A stretch of 64,000 bases of DNA from Bacteroidales bacterium (lineage in GTDB: Bacteria; Bacteroidota; Bacteroidia; Bacteroidales; UBA12077). Where the stretch lies: assembly GCA_021108325.1 (NCBI GenBank), contig JAIORB010000125.1, forward strand, positions 1 to 64,000, written 5' to 3'. The notes under the pieces were generated by a model. The model was not told where the DNA came from and did no database searches. It worked only from the letters and a program-made list of their open reading frames with translations. Below, one piece after another: positions 16,349 through 25,733 of this stretch. Numbering within the stretch: position 1 is the stretch's first letter; each line of letters starts with the position of its first letter. Both the position numbers and the translations under genes were made by a program.

Positions 16349-19300
16349 ATGAAAAAAATTATACTCATTTTAACAGTAGCATTTTTAATGCTAAGTACAA
16401 CAAGCAATGCCCAACTCGAACTTTGGGGCATGACTTCCGAAGGAGGAGAAGATAATTACGGTACCATATTTAAAACCGATGTAAATGGTAACAATTATAG
16501 TATTGAACACTCATTGCTTAAAATTGAAGGCATGATACCTGATTATACTGAACTATGCGAAGCCGGTAACGGGAAACTTTACGGGATGACATCCATGGGT
16601 GGAACAAATAATTCTGGAGTAATATTTGAATACAATCCAAACACAAATACATATACTATAAAAAAGAATTTTACAGGAGGAACTGATGGTAAAAATCCTC
16701 ATGGAAGTTTAATACAGGCCGATAACGGGAAACTTTACGGGATGACATCCGAGGGCGGGATAAATAATTATGGAGTAATATTTGAATATGATCTGACAAC
16801 AGATATATGTATAAAAAAAATAGATTTTAACGGCATTGGTACAGGACGTTATCCTCAAGGAAGCTTAATGCAAGCTGATAACGGGAAACTTTACGGAATG
16901 ACAAAAGAGGGAGGAGCAAATAACCTTGGAGTAATATTTGAATATGACCCGGGAACAGGGACATACACTAAAAAATTTGATTTTGATGGTACTAATAAGG
17001 GGAATTATCCTTATGGAAATTTGATACAGGCCGATAACGGAAAGATTTATGGGATGACATCCGAAGGCGGGATAAATGACTATGGGATAATATTTGAATA
17101 CAATCTGGCAATTGATACATGTATCAAAAAAATAGATTTTGATGGTACTAATACAGGAAAAAATCCTTATGGAAGCTTAATGCAAGCTGATAACGGGAAA
17201 ATTTACGGGATGACATGCATGGGTGGAACAAATAATTCTGGAGTAATATTTGATTATAGCACAGAAACAGGTATATGTATCAAAAAATTTGATTTTAATA
17301 ATCTTAATACAGGACGTTATCCTCTTGGAAGCTTAATGCAAGCCGATAACGGAAAAATTTATGGAACAACAAAATCTGGCGGAACAAATAATTATGGAGT
17401 ACTTTTTGAATATGACCATGTAACAGATATATGCATCAAAAAACTTGATTTTAACGGTACTAATAACGGGAGTTATCCTAATGGAAGATTAATGCAAGCC
17501 TCTAACGGGAAAATTTACGGAACAACAAAATCTGGTGGGGCAGATAGCTATGGGGTGTTCTTTGAATACGAACCTGACACAGACACATACACAAAAAAAA
17601 TAAATTTTAACGGTACTAATGGAAGTTCTCCTGCCGGAAGTTTAATACAAGCATCTGACGGGAAATTTTACGGAATGACTGAAAGGGGCGGAATAAATGA
17701 CTATGGAGTAATTTTTGAATACGACCCGGCAACAGGAATATACACTAAAAAATTTGATTTTGACGATTCTAATACAGGAAGTTATCCTCTCGGAAGTTTA
17801 ATGCAAGCTTCTAACAAGAAACTTTATGGGATGACATCCGAGGGCGGAACAAATTACTGTGGAGTGCTTTTTGAATACGACCCGATAACAGGCACATATA
17901 CTAAGAAATTAGATTTTGACGATTCCAATACAGGGGATGAACCTTACGGAAGCTTAATGCAAGCCTCTAACGGAAAACTTTACGGAATGACAAAAGAGGG
18001 CGGAACATCAGGCAAAGGAGTACTTTTTGAATACGACCCTGTAACAAGTATATATACTAAAAAAATTGATTTTGACGGTACTAATGGATATTATCCTTGG
18101 GGAAGTTTAATGCAAGCATCTAACGGGAAAATTTACGGAACAACATATGGTGGAGGAACAGGCGGGGGAGTAATCTTTGAATACGACCCGATAACAAACA
18201 TATACACTAAAAAATTTGATTTTAGTGCTAATAATGGAGCTTTTCCTTACGGAAGTTTAATACAAGCAAACAACGGAAACTTATACGGGATGGCAAACTA
18301 TGGTGGAACAAATGACTGTGGGGTACTCTTTGAATACAATCCGGAAACAGACATATTCACTAAAAAATTAGATTTTGACGGTACTAATGGAGATTCTCCT
18401 TATGGAAGCTTAACGCAAGCCTCTAACGGGAAACTTTACGGGATGACAACATCGGGCGGAACATCAGACAAAGGAGTACTCTTTGAATACGTACCGGCAA
18501 CAGGTATATATACTAAAAAATTAGATTTTGACGGTACAAATGGAAGTGAACCATACCGTACATCTTTAATCGAAATTTGCCCTGCAAAACTTACAAGCCA
18601 AGACTTTACTATCTGTGATGGCGATAGTATTTTGGTTAATGGTAAATATCTTTACTCTGCAGGTACTTATTATGATACTTTATCAACCTGCTGTGGAAGC
18701 GATAGCGTTGTTGTTACAGATTTAACAGTTAACCCTGTTTATAATATTACTGAAACAGCAGAAATTTGCGATGGCAATATTTATACCTGGGAAGGCAGCG
18801 ATTATACCATATCAGGAACTTATGCCGAAACTTATGCAACAGTAAACGGTTGCGATAGTATCAGGGAACTTGTATTAACGGTTAATCCTGTTTATAACGA
18901 AACTGATGCAGCAGAAATTTGCGAAGGCGATAGTTATACTTTTGGTACTCAAACCCTGACAACAGCAGGAGAGCATGTTGAAACCTTTGAAAGTGTTTCG
19001 GGTTGCGATTCGATTGTAACTCTCACACTTACAGTTAACCCTGCTTACAACGAAACTGATGTAGTAGAAATTTGCGAAGGCAGCAGTTATACTTTCGGTA
19101 CGCAAACTCTGACAGAAGAAGGAGAGTATGTTGAAATTTTTGAAAGTGTATCAGGTTGTGATTCGCTTGTAACACTTACACTTACGGTTAATCCTGTTTA
19201 TAACATTACCGAAACAGCAGAAATCTGTAATGGTAATGTTTATACCTGGGAAGGTAGCAATTATACCGAAGCAGGAGAATATATTGAAACATTAGAAACT

Positions 19301-19816
19301 GTATCAGGTTGCGATTCCGTTGTTACACTTACATTAACAATATTTACAGTAGATGCATCAGTAACAGTTAACCAATCCACATTAACTGCTAATGCAACAG
19401 GTACGTATCAATGGATTGATTGCAGTAATAATCAGGCAATAAGCGACGAAACAAATCAAAGTTTTACTCCTGCACAAACAGGCGATTATGCCGTGGAAGT
19501 AACTCAAAACTCATGTATAGACACTTCATCATGCTACAATATTGTTATTACTTCAATTGCAGAAAATAATTTTGGTGCAAAAATCACGGTATATCCTAAT
19601 CCTGCATGCGGTTTTGTTAATATTGAGCTTCCTGAATTTTCAGAAAGCTACAGGGTAACATTAATCGATATGCTGGGCAGGGTTTTACTTGAAGATGATT
19701 TAACAGGAACAAGTAAGCAAATAAACCTTAGCACTTATACAAATGGGCTTTATGTTCTGACAGTTTATGATGTGCAAAATAAAATTTTGAAATCATTTAA
19801 AATCATAAAAAAATAG
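16349..19816 (+). CDS. T9SS-exported protein with 14 GloVer-type repeats and 5 Cys-containing repeats
   Basis: Protein of 1155 residues. Signal peptide 1-21. Residues about 24-735 are 14 tandem units of about 50 residues built around NGKLYGMTSEGGTNNYGVIF plus a YTKKFDFDGTN segment, matching the GloVer (TIGR03803-type) tandem repeat, probably a beta-propeller or beta-solenoid. Residues about 745-1000 are five Ig-like units of about 50 residues with EICEGDSYTF and SGCDS motifs, each carrying two Cys. The last 80-90 residues (YPNPACGFVNIELP ... GLYVLTVYD ... KSFKIIKK) are a T9SS type A sorting domain, so export across the outer membrane and surface attachment or release is expected. Function unknown; an adhesin or matrix protein is plausible. 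Neighbouring repeats are close at DNA level, suggesting recent tandem duplication. Confidence 0.9.
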   Translation: MKKIILILTVAFLMLSTTSNAQLELWGMTSEGGEDNYGTIFKTDVNGNNYSIEHSLLKIEGMIPDYTELCEAGNGKLYGMTSMGGTNNSGVIFEYNPNTNTYTIKKNFTGGTDGKNPHGSLIQADNGKLYGMTSEGGINNYGVIFEYDLTTDICIKKIDFNGIGTGRYPQGSLMQADNGKLYGMTKEGGANNLGVIFEYDPGTGTYTKKFDFDGTNKGNYPYGNLIQADNGKIYGMTSEGGINDYGIIFEYNLAIDTCIKKIDFDGTNTGKNPYGSLMQADNGKIYGMTCMGGTNNSGVIFDYSTETGICIKKFDFNNLNTGRYPLGSLMQADNGKIYGTTKSGGTNNYGVLFEYDHVTDICIKKLDFNGTNNGSYPNGRLMQASNGKIYGTTKSGGADSYGVFFEYEPDTDTYTKKINFNGTNGSSPAGSLIQASDGKFYGMTERGGINDYGVIFEYDPATGIYTKKFDFDDSNTGSYPLGSLMQASNKKLYGMTSEGGTNYCGVLFEYDPITGTYTKKLDFDDSNTGDEPYGSLMQASNGKLYGMTKEGGTSGKGVLFEYDPVTSIYTKKIDFDGTNGYYPWGSLMQASNGKIYGTTYGGGTGGGVIFEYDPITNIYTKKFDFSANNGAFPYGSLIQANNGNLYGMANYGGTNDCGVLFEYNPETDIFTKKLDFDGTNGDSPYGSLTQASNGKLYGMTTSGGTSDKGVLFEYVPATGIYTKKLDFDGTNGSEPYRTSLIEICPAKLTSQDFTICDGDSILVNGKYLYSAGTYYDTLSTCCGSDSVVVTDLTVNPVYNITETAEICDGNIYTWEGSDYTISGTYAETYATVNGCDSIRELVLTVNPVYNETDAAEICEGDSYTFGTQTLTTAGEHVETFESVSGCDSIVTLTLTVNPAYNETDVVEICEGSSYTFGTQTLTEEGEYVEIFESVSGCDSLVTLTLTVNPVYNITETAEICNGNVYTWEGSNYTEAGEYIETLETVSGCDSVVTLTLTIFTVDASVTVNQSTLTANATGTYQWIDCSNNQAISDETNQSFTPAQTGDYAVEVTQNSCIDTSSCYNIVITSIAENNFGAKITVYPNPACGFVNIELPEFSESYRVTLIDMLGRVLLEDDLTGTSKQINLSTYTNGLYVLTVYDVQNKILKSFKIIKK

Positions 19817-19851
19817 AAAAGTTAGCAATTAACACTAATAACCAGTAAACC

Positions 19852-19893
19852 TGTCTGCCCTGACTGCCGTTAGGCAGGCGACGGCAGGCTAAT
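19852..19893. repeat. GC-rich CCTGCC/GGCAGG repeat
   Basis: A short GC-rich island in an AT-rich gap contains several CTGCC and GGCAGG units able to pair with each other. Related CCTGCC/GGCAGG islands occur near 91-115, 39060-39095 and 60593-60625, so this looks like a dispersed repeat family rather than a gene-specific signal. Confidence 0.5.
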
Positions 19894-19915
19894 TAACCAA
19901 TAAATTATAATAATC

Positions 19916-21316
19916 ATGAAAAAACAAAACTTAATTTTATTAATTGCTTGTATTTTGTGTTTTACTTTAACCCAAAATAAAGCTTACGGCCAATTAGGAA
20001 ATATAAAAAAGGCCGCTCAAAAAAAGGTTGAAAAAGTAAATCCTATTGTAAAAGAAGAGCCCCAAACTTCTGAAAAAGAAGAGACTACTGTTACATCAGA
20101 AAAGAAAAAAGATGAAACAACCGTAAAACCGGAAGGAAAAATAATCTATGTTGCCAAAACAGGTAGCAATAAAAATCCCGGAACAAAAGAAGCTCCTATA
20201 AAAAATCTGGATAAAGCAATCCAAGTTGCTGAAGAGTACGATAAAATTTACGTTCAGGAAGGGGTTTATTCAGGCACTTTCGATGTAGGTTATTTTGAAA
20301 TCACCAAACCACTTGAGCTTTATGGCAGTTATAATGCGGATTTTACAAAAAGAGATCCAATAAATACTCCATCAGTTATTCAAACCATTAAAGATAAAGC
20401 AACATCATCGAAACAAAGTATTATAATCATTTACGAAACACACAATGTTGTAATTGAAGGATTTACAATTGACATGGGTAGACACAATAATTACGATAAC
20501 AATGCTCCTGAAGGAGTAGAAACCGGATACCTTACTCTTACAAATACAGGAGGAACACCTAAAAGATCAGCAATAAAAATTGTTGGTAATAATGTAAAAA
20601 TCCAGAACAACACTTTTGCTAATATTAGCTATGGTGGAATATTCATTATGCAGCGAATGAACATGGACGGCAAAATATTAATCGATAATAATGTATTTGT
20701 AAATGTTGCTCAGGTAGGAATTGAATGCAATCCTTTAAGAGGGCCTGGTGAAATAAGAGAAATTGAAATTTCAAACAATACCTTTGCATTTACTTATGGA
20801 ACAACTTTCTTGAATGATAACTTAGGTTGTGCCGTATGGTTAAAAGGTAAAGCAAATTACAATTTACATCATAACATTTTCTCATATGCTTCAGATGCCG
20901 GTCTTAGGTATCTTGATGTTAGTGAATCTACATTAAAACTTGATTATAATTTATTTATGAATAACAGAAAAAATGATATCCATACCAGTATTTACAACAA
21001 ACGAGTATTTATAACGGTTGAAGAATTCGAAGATGTTGATTTTGTTTCAAGTCTGGTTGGGAACAAACGAATGACAAAAAAACTTCCATTAAATAAAGCT
21101 TATACAGGTGAATTCATTAATATGGCAGCAGAAGTTTCAATGGAATATGACCCAAATACTGACTGGAACCAGGTAAGATCAATTCTTGGATTACCACAAC
21201 AGGCATCAGGTACAGCAAAAATATCATTTTTCGCAAACAAGTATCCGTGGCAGGAAAGCACTAAACTTTTTGGTGCTGTTTCAGATTTTGGGGCGCAAAT
21301 TCCAAAAACTAAATAA
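19916..21316 (+). CDS. Secreted right-handed parallel beta-helix protein (DUF1565-like)
   Basis: Protein of 466 residues with a signal peptide (1-25). A Lys/Glu/Thr-rich, disordered linker covers about 30-75. A DUF1565-type start of a parallel beta-helix follows (IIYVAKTGSNKNPGTKEAPIK at about 79-100) and then Asn-rich helix rungs (VKIQNNTFANISYGGIFI, ILIDNNVFVNV, IEISNNTFAF). Such folds occur in polysaccharide lyases and in surface proteins; no lyase catalytic set can be recognised. No T9SS sorting domain is seen, so it is likely periplasmic or released by another route. It lies 99 bases after the GloVer-repeat gene on the same strand and may be co-regulated with it. Confidence 0.8.
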   Translation: MKKQNLILLIACILCFTLTQNKAYGQLGNIKKAAQKKVEKVNPIVKEEPQTSEKEETTVTSEKKKDETTVKPEGKIIYVAKTGSNKNPGTKEAPIKNLDKAIQVAEEYDKIYVQEGVYSGTFDVGYFEITKPLELYGSYNADFTKRDPINTPSVIQTIKDKATSSKQSIIIIYETHNVVIEGFTIDMGRHNNYDNNAPEGVETGYLTLTNTGGTPKRSAIKIVGNNVKIQNNTFANISYGGIFIMQRMNMDGKILIDNNVFVNVAQVGIECNPLRGPGEIREIEISNNTFAFTYGTTFLNDNLGCAVWLKGKANYNLHHNIFSYASDAGLRYLDVSESTLKLDYNLFMNNRKNDIHTSIYNKRVFITVEEFEDVDFVSSLVGNKRMTKKLPLNKAYTGEFINMAAEVSMEYDPNTDWNQVRSILGLPQQASGTAKISFFANKYPWQESTKLFGAVSDFGAQIPKTK

Positions 21317-21358
21317 TATTTATACGATAAGTTTATCAAAAACAAACTCTAAATAAAT

Positions 21359-21391
21359 TCTAAAAGCTGTTCTTGTTGAACAGCTTTTAGA
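21359..21391. terminator. Bidirectional terminator between convergent genes
   Basis: Perfect 14-base stem TCTAAAAGCTGTTC / GAACAGCTTTTAGA with a five-base loop. It follows the beta-helix gene (+) and overlaps the last codon and stop of the minus-strand lipoprotein gene, so one hairpin can serve both. Confidence 0.8.
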
Positions 21392-22031
21392 GTTTTATAT
21401 ACTTATCACCTGCTAAACGTTTTTTTAAAATCTTTTTCAGCTCTCTTTTTGTAGGCTTTAAATAATACTTCGACGATTCTTCAGTACTATCCTGCACTAT
21501 TTCTACCACGGTAATATTCCTGATATTTTCCATATCATCATCGGAAAGAATATCATCAAATTCCAGCGTATCTTTTACCAGATTCAGGATTTTCACCTTC
21601 CAATAATCATTTGTGTCTTTATAATTTAGGAAATAATATCCTTTGTATTCCCGAAGAATTTGCTGATCAGATATTTTAAATAATTCTTCGTCCTTTCGAG
21701 AAAATACTTTAACTGAATCACCAAACGAATTAACTGTAATATCCCAGTTATCTGCAAAAGTAAACGATGTATCCTCCGAAATTGAATCCCCGGTTTCTTC
21801 GCGAAACTCAACTTTGGTCATCAATAAATTTTCCCGGTATTCTCTGATTATTTTATCGGACTCAATTCGTATAGTAGATGTATCATAAACCGAAGAATAT
21901 TTACCTGTTAATTCACCAGGGAATTCTGACAGATTTTCTCTCCCTTCAGGCTGTGGTACTTTAAACCAAATATATGGCCCACAGCTAATAAAAAAGGCAA
22001 GAACAATTAATATAATCACGTTTCGTTTCAT
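21387..22031 (-). CDS. Lipoprotein of unknown function
   Basis: About 214 residues. From the ATG at 22031 it has a clear lipoprotein signal (MKRNVIILIVLAFFISC); the upstream in-frame ATG would put charged residues before it, so the internal start is chosen. The mature part is rich in Asp, Glu and Lys and in predicted beta strands, with Tyr/Trp-rich stretches such as YKGYYFLNYKDTNDYW. It resembles the many uncharacterised Bacteroidota lipoproteins that sit at the inner face of the outer membrane. No catalytic motif is recognised. It is a single gene, convergent with the beta-helix gene and sharing its terminator. Confidence 0.65.
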   Translation of the reverse strand: MKRNVIILIVLAFFISCGPYIWFKVPQPEGRENLSEFPGELTGKYSSVYDTSTIRIESDKIIREYRENLLMTKVEFREETGDSISEDTSFTFADNWDITVNSFGDSVKVFSRKDEELFKISDQQILREYKGYYFLNYKDTNDYWKVKILNLVKDTLEFDDILSDDDMENIRNITVVEIVQDSTEESSKYYLKPTKRELKKILKKRLAGDKYIKL

Positions 22032-22104
22032 AACATTATGATATTGATTATTAGCCAATTTACAAATAAAACGTTAGAAAGTAAATTTTATGATACAATA
22101 AAAA

Positions 22105-22129
22105 AAGGGTGTCATCCCGTGACACCCTT
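22105..22129 (-). terminator. Terminator after pepD
   Basis: Ten-base stem AAGGGTGTCA / TGACACCCTT with a five-base loop, followed on the minus strand by a T run. It lies 20 bases past the pepD stop. Confidence 0.8.
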
Positions 22130-22148
22130 GAATTTTATCAAAGATTTA

Positions 22149-23606
22149 TTATTTTTTAGGAATATTCTTAAGAGTTTCAACTAAGAATTCGTAGAACAAT
22201 CCTACAGTTTTAATATTCACTTTCTCGTCAGGAGAGTGTGGGTAACGAATTGTTGGTCCAAATGAAATTGCATCCAAATTTGGATAATTCTCCATTATAA
22301 TTCCACATTCTAAACCTGCGTGTATACCTTTAATCTCAGGAACTTTACCCCATTTATTATTGTAAACATCCTGCATAGTTTTCAGGATTGGAGAATTGAT
22401 ATTTGGATTCCATCCCGGATAGGCACCTTCATGTACAACTTCAGCACCCGCTAATTCTAATACGCAACGAATCATATTAGCCAAATCTTCCTTAGCACTC
22501 TCAACTGAGCTACGTTGTAATGAAGCAAGTTCAATAAATCCGTCCTCCTTTTTAACAATAGCCAGGTTAGTAGATGTCTCAATCAAACCTTCCATGGCAT
22601 CGCTCATTCTAATTACACCATTTGGAATTCCATAAATACCTTTTATTAAATTATTAAGTGTTTTTTCATCAATAACTTGCGCTGGCATATCAGTTTCAGC
22701 ATAAGTAATATCTAAACCAGGCTCTGTAACTGAAAGTTCACTTTTAATTTGTGGAACAAGCTCATCAATAAAAGTTTTAAATTCACCAACCTGAGCTTTA
22801 GGAACTGTTACAACTGCAAAACCTTCACGTGGAATTGCATTACGTAAACTTCCTGACTGAATATCAGCCAAGCGAATATCCAATGACTTATTTATTGTGT
22901 ATAAGATTCTATTTAAAAGCTTATTAGAATTCCCTCGACCTAATGGAATATCCAATCCCGAGTGTCCGCCTTTTAATCCTTTAACGTCAATTCTAAAAGC
23001 AGCAGAGTCAGCCGGAACTTCTTCTTCTCTATAATAAAATTTTGCATTAGTATCAATACCACCGGCACAGCCAATATATAATTCACCTTCGTCTTCAGAG
23101 TCTGTATTTATTAAAATATCAGCATCTAAAACTCCTGCTTTTAAATTTTCAGCTCCGGTCATTCCGGTTTCTTCATCAATTGTAAACAAAGCTTCTATTG
23201 GTCCATGTTGAATGTCTTTAGCCTTAAGTACAGCCATTGCTGCTGCAACTCCAATACCATTATCAGCACCTAAAGTTGTATCTTTTGCGGTAACCCATTC
23301 GCCATCAACATAAGCCTGAATAGGATCTTTTTCGAAATCATGATCGATATGGCTGTTTTTTTGAGGAACCATATCTAAGTGCCCTTGTAGAACAACAGTT
23401 TTTCGATCTTCCATTCCCGGTGTTGCCGGCTTTTTAATAATAACATTTTGTATTTCATCGACAATTGTTTCTAATCCAAGATCTTCACCAAATTTCTTAG
23501 CAAATTCAACTGCTTTTTGTTCTTTTTTTGATGGGCGTGGTATGTCGCATAATTGTTGAAATATTTCCCAAACAGCTTTGGGTTCTAAATTCCGAATTTC
23601 ACTCAT
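22149..23606 (-). CDS. pepD: Aminoacyl-histidine dipeptidase (M20 family, PepD)
   Basis: Cytosolic dinuclear-zinc dipeptidase of 485 residues, the typical length of PepD. Metal ligands can be read in order: His76 and Asp78 in GHLDMVPQ, Asp115 in LGADNG, Glu145/Glu146 in IDEETGMTG, Asp168-region in INTDSEDEG, and the C-terminal His in SFGPTIRYPHSPDE. The dimerisation (lid) domain lies between about 210 and 380. It hydrolyses Xaa-His and other dipeptides and so feeds amino acid use after peptide import. A POT-family peptide transporter is encoded 4 kb away at 27376, but the genes are not in one operon. Confidence 0.93.
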   Translation of the reverse strand: MSEIRNLEPKAVWEIFQQLCDIPRPSKKEQKAVEFAKKFGEDLGLETIVDEIQNVIIKKPATPGMEDRKTVVLQGHLDMVPQKNSHIDHDFEKDPIQAYVDGEWVTAKDTTLGADNGIGVAAAMAVLKAKDIQHGPIEALFTIDEETGMTGAENLKAGVLDADILINTDSEDEGELYIGCAGGIDTNAKFYYREEEVPADSAAFRIDVKGLKGGHSGLDIPLGRGNSNKLLNRILYTINKSLDIRLADIQSGSLRNAIPREGFAVVTVPKAQVGEFKTFIDELVPQIKSELSVTEPGLDITYAETDMPAQVIDEKTLNNLIKGIYGIPNGVIRMSDAMEGLIETSTNLAIVKKEDGFIELASLQRSSVESAKEDLANMIRCVLELAGAEVVHEGAYPGWNPNINSPILKTMQDVYNNKWGKVPEIKGIHAGLECGIIMENYPNLDAISFGPTIRYPHSPDEKVNIKTVGLFYEFLVETLKNIPKK

Positions 23607-23956
23607 TATAATTCCTCCGTTTATTTATTTAAATTAATATTTATACATTGACTAATTATTTCAAGAAATGTTTAATTTTTTTTCAAAAATTAGCAAGCTC
23701 AAATTTAGAAAAAAAATACCGGCTAACTAAAGATCACAAAATTTTAATTTTTTTTCTTAACAATTCTTAACATAAAAACGATTAACAAAAAGAAACTTTT
23801 TTGGTTCTTATCCGTCTAATTATCACAATAATTTTTGTTTTGAAAAAACATTGCATTTTTGAAACAAAACAGTTTTATTTGTGTTTAAATAAAATAGCAT
23901 ATACAAATATGTATATATTTTATTTTTTCTCGATAAAAAATTGAAAGTAGGAAGAT
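23607..23956. other. 350-base AT-rich divergent intergenic region
   Basis: It lies between the divergent pepD (-) and thioredoxin-like (+) genes and must hold both promoters. It is made mostly of A and T runs. A short palindrome (ATATACAAATATGTATAT, about 23900-23917) lies 40 bases before the thioredoxin-like start. I see no gene or RNA in it and cannot place the promoters with confidence. Confidence 0.4.
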
Positions 23957-24493
23957 ATGAAGAGGATAGTTTTTTTATTGGCTATAGTGAGTTTGGGACT
24001 AATTAAAATAAGCAGTGCACAAGAAGCAAATGTTAAGTGGTACACTTTCGAAGAAGCAGTAGAATTAAATAAAACCGATCATCGTAAAATATTTATTGAT
24101 GTATATACTGATTGGTGCGGCTGGTGCAAAAAGATGGAAACAACAACTTTTACTCATCCTGCAATTGCAAAAATACTGAATGAAGAATATTATGCTGTTA
24201 GGTTCGATGCTGAAACTAACGATACAATTGATTTTGCAGGAAGACAATTTATTAACGAAGGTGGAAGAAACAGGTCTCCACATCAACTGGCTGTTGCATT
24301 ATTACAAGGAAAAATGTCTTATCCATCCATTGCGTATTTAAATGAAACCAATAATCTCATATATACATGGCCTGGATATAAAACCCCCGAAACTTTAGAA
24401 CCAATACTCAAGTTTTTTGCTGAAGATGCGTTTTTAACAACTCACTTTGAAGAATATCAAAAGAATTTCAAGAGTGGAGCTAAAACAAATTAA
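23957..24493 (+). CDS. Periplasmic thioredoxin-like protein (WCGWCKKM)
   Basis: Exported protein of 178 residues with a cleavable signal peptide (1-21). The thioredoxin fold starts at FEEAVELNKTDHRKIFIDVYTDWCGWCKKM with the redox pair Cys54-Cys57. The segment SYPSIAYLN carries the cis-Pro expected opposite the active site. CGWC with the following KKM is typical of the thioredoxin_7/DUF255-like periplasmic group in Bacteroidota, thought to reduce or isomerise disulfides in exported proteins. There is a 30-residue helical tail after the fold. It stands alone between divergent pepD and the convergent DUF4831 gene. Confidence 0.88.
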   Translation: MKRIVFLLAIVSLGLIKISSAQEANVKWYTFEEAVELNKTDHRKIFIDVYTDWCGWCKKMETTTFTHPAIAKILNEEYYAVRFDAETNDTIDFAGRQFINEGGRNRSPHQLAVALLQGKMSYPSIAYLNETNNLIYTWPGYKTPETLEPILKFFAEDAFLTTHFEEYQKNFKSGAKTN

Positions 24494-24585
24494 TTGATAT
24501 ATTAGTACTGAGTATCGAGTATCAAGAAATTAAACATTCAACATACAATATTCAATTTAGCCGTTTCAACACTTGATACTAATAT

Positions 24586-25725
24586 CTATTTAGTATAAAA
24601 CTTAATGAATTTTTCGTCTTCCATTAAAAACATGGATGGAAAAAGAACAACAATACCATACTGTTCTATATTTACTTTACGTGTTGCCAATATGGTATTT
24701 CCATCGAATACTTTCACTTGGGCCACATCAGGAATCCTATAATATAATTTATCTTTATAAACAGTACCTTCTCTATTAATTTGATCAGACATTAAATATG
24801 ACAGGTTTTTAGTTTGCTCCTTTTTATCTAATTCAACTATAATTGGACGGCCTCGCAAATCGTTTGGTGGTAATACTCCTCTGTCTTCACTAAATCTGAA
24901 TAAAATATATGGTTGGTTAAGTTCTGTTTCCGTTGGTACAAATTCGAATCCTGCACTATAGTTACTTGTAAATCGTTTACCAATAAACAAAGCTAAATAG
25001 TCATTTTCCAGTCTGTTCAATTCATTAATTGCAACTTCTAGAGATTTACCTTCCGGATAAAAATCTGCCATTCCGGTCAGGAGTTCAAATCTTTTTTCGC
25101 GAATCATGAAAATAAAGTTAGCAGCTTCTTCTGCCTTATCTTCAAAGGATTTATAAACAGATTTGGTTTGAGTAACAGGCACCTTTGCAAACAAAGAATC
25201 TCTTTGCACTCTTTTAAAGTACGTAAACTTTTCTTCTCCAACATATTTAGTAACACTCAAATCAGTAAATACAATTTCATTTTCTGTATTATTTATACCA
25301 TAAAACTCACTTGAAAAATTACTTTCGACAGATTTATTTATAGGTAAAACATTTCCATTTTGAACAAGTTTATTAAAATCAATATTCATTTTACCTGATG
25401 GCTCAAGAATATAATAATGTTCCGGATCAATATCATTATAGGAATGAATTGAAATATCAGTAATTTGCCAAATTGAAGTTTCATCTTCAGGAACATCCTC
25501 TATTCCCATATATTTTTCGGCATACTCATGGTAAGGCCCTGGTATAATATCTGTTCGTGAAGCTTCAATAGTAAATTTTAAATTAGTTCGTGGTAAGGCA
25601 TAAATAATTCCACTTTCAGATATCAGATTAGAGTTCTCAATTTTAGATACCCTGGTTTCTGAGGTTGATTTACATGAAAAAAGAACCACCAAACTTAAAA
25701 AAATAAATGTTTTTATATTTCTCAT
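24586..25725 (-). CDS. DUF4831-family lipoprotein
   Basis: Lipoprotein of 379 residues (signal MRNIKTFIFLSLVVLFSC). The opening of the mature part (IYALPRTNLKFTIEASRT, followed by PGPYHEYAEKYMGI) and the central IREKRFELLTGMADFYPEGKS match the DUF4831 family, which is common in Bacteroidia and has no assigned function. It is probably anchored in the outer membrane facing the periplasm. It follows the NAD(P)HX repair gene by only 8 bases, so the two are almost certainly co-transcribed; the functional link is not obvious. The 92 bases past its stop hold a short inverted pair GTATCAAG / CTTGATAC that may end transcription. Confidence 0.78.
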   Translation of the reverse strand: MRNIKTFIFLSLVVLFSCKSTSETRVSKIENSNLISESGIIYALPRTNLKFTIEASRTDIIPGPYHEYAEKYMGIEDVPEDETSIWQITDISIHSYNDIDPEHYYILEPSGKMNIDFNKLVQNGNVLPINKSVESNFSSEFYGINNTENEIVFTDLSVTKYVGEEKFTYFKRVQRDSLFAKVPVTQTKSVYKSFEDKAEEAANFIFMIREKRFELLTGMADFYPEGKSLEVAINELNRLENDYLALFIGKRFTSNYSAGFEFVPTETELNQPYILFRFSEDRGVLPPNDLRGRPIIVELDKKEQTKNLSYLMSDQINREGTVYKDKLYYRIPDVAQVKVFDGNTILATRKVNIEQYGIVVLFPSMFLMEDEKFIKFYTK

Positions 25726-25733
25726 ATTTTATT

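Noticed and set aside
16500-18500. Regularly spaced near-identical DNA segments that could suggest a CRISPR array
   Set aside because: The period is about 150 bases, units are in frame within one long gene and encode a known type of protein repeat; there are no unique spacers.
23900-23917. ATATACAAATATGTATAT as an operator for the thioredoxin-like gene
   Set aside because: In DNA of this AT content such a palindrome is expected by chance, and no second copy was seen.
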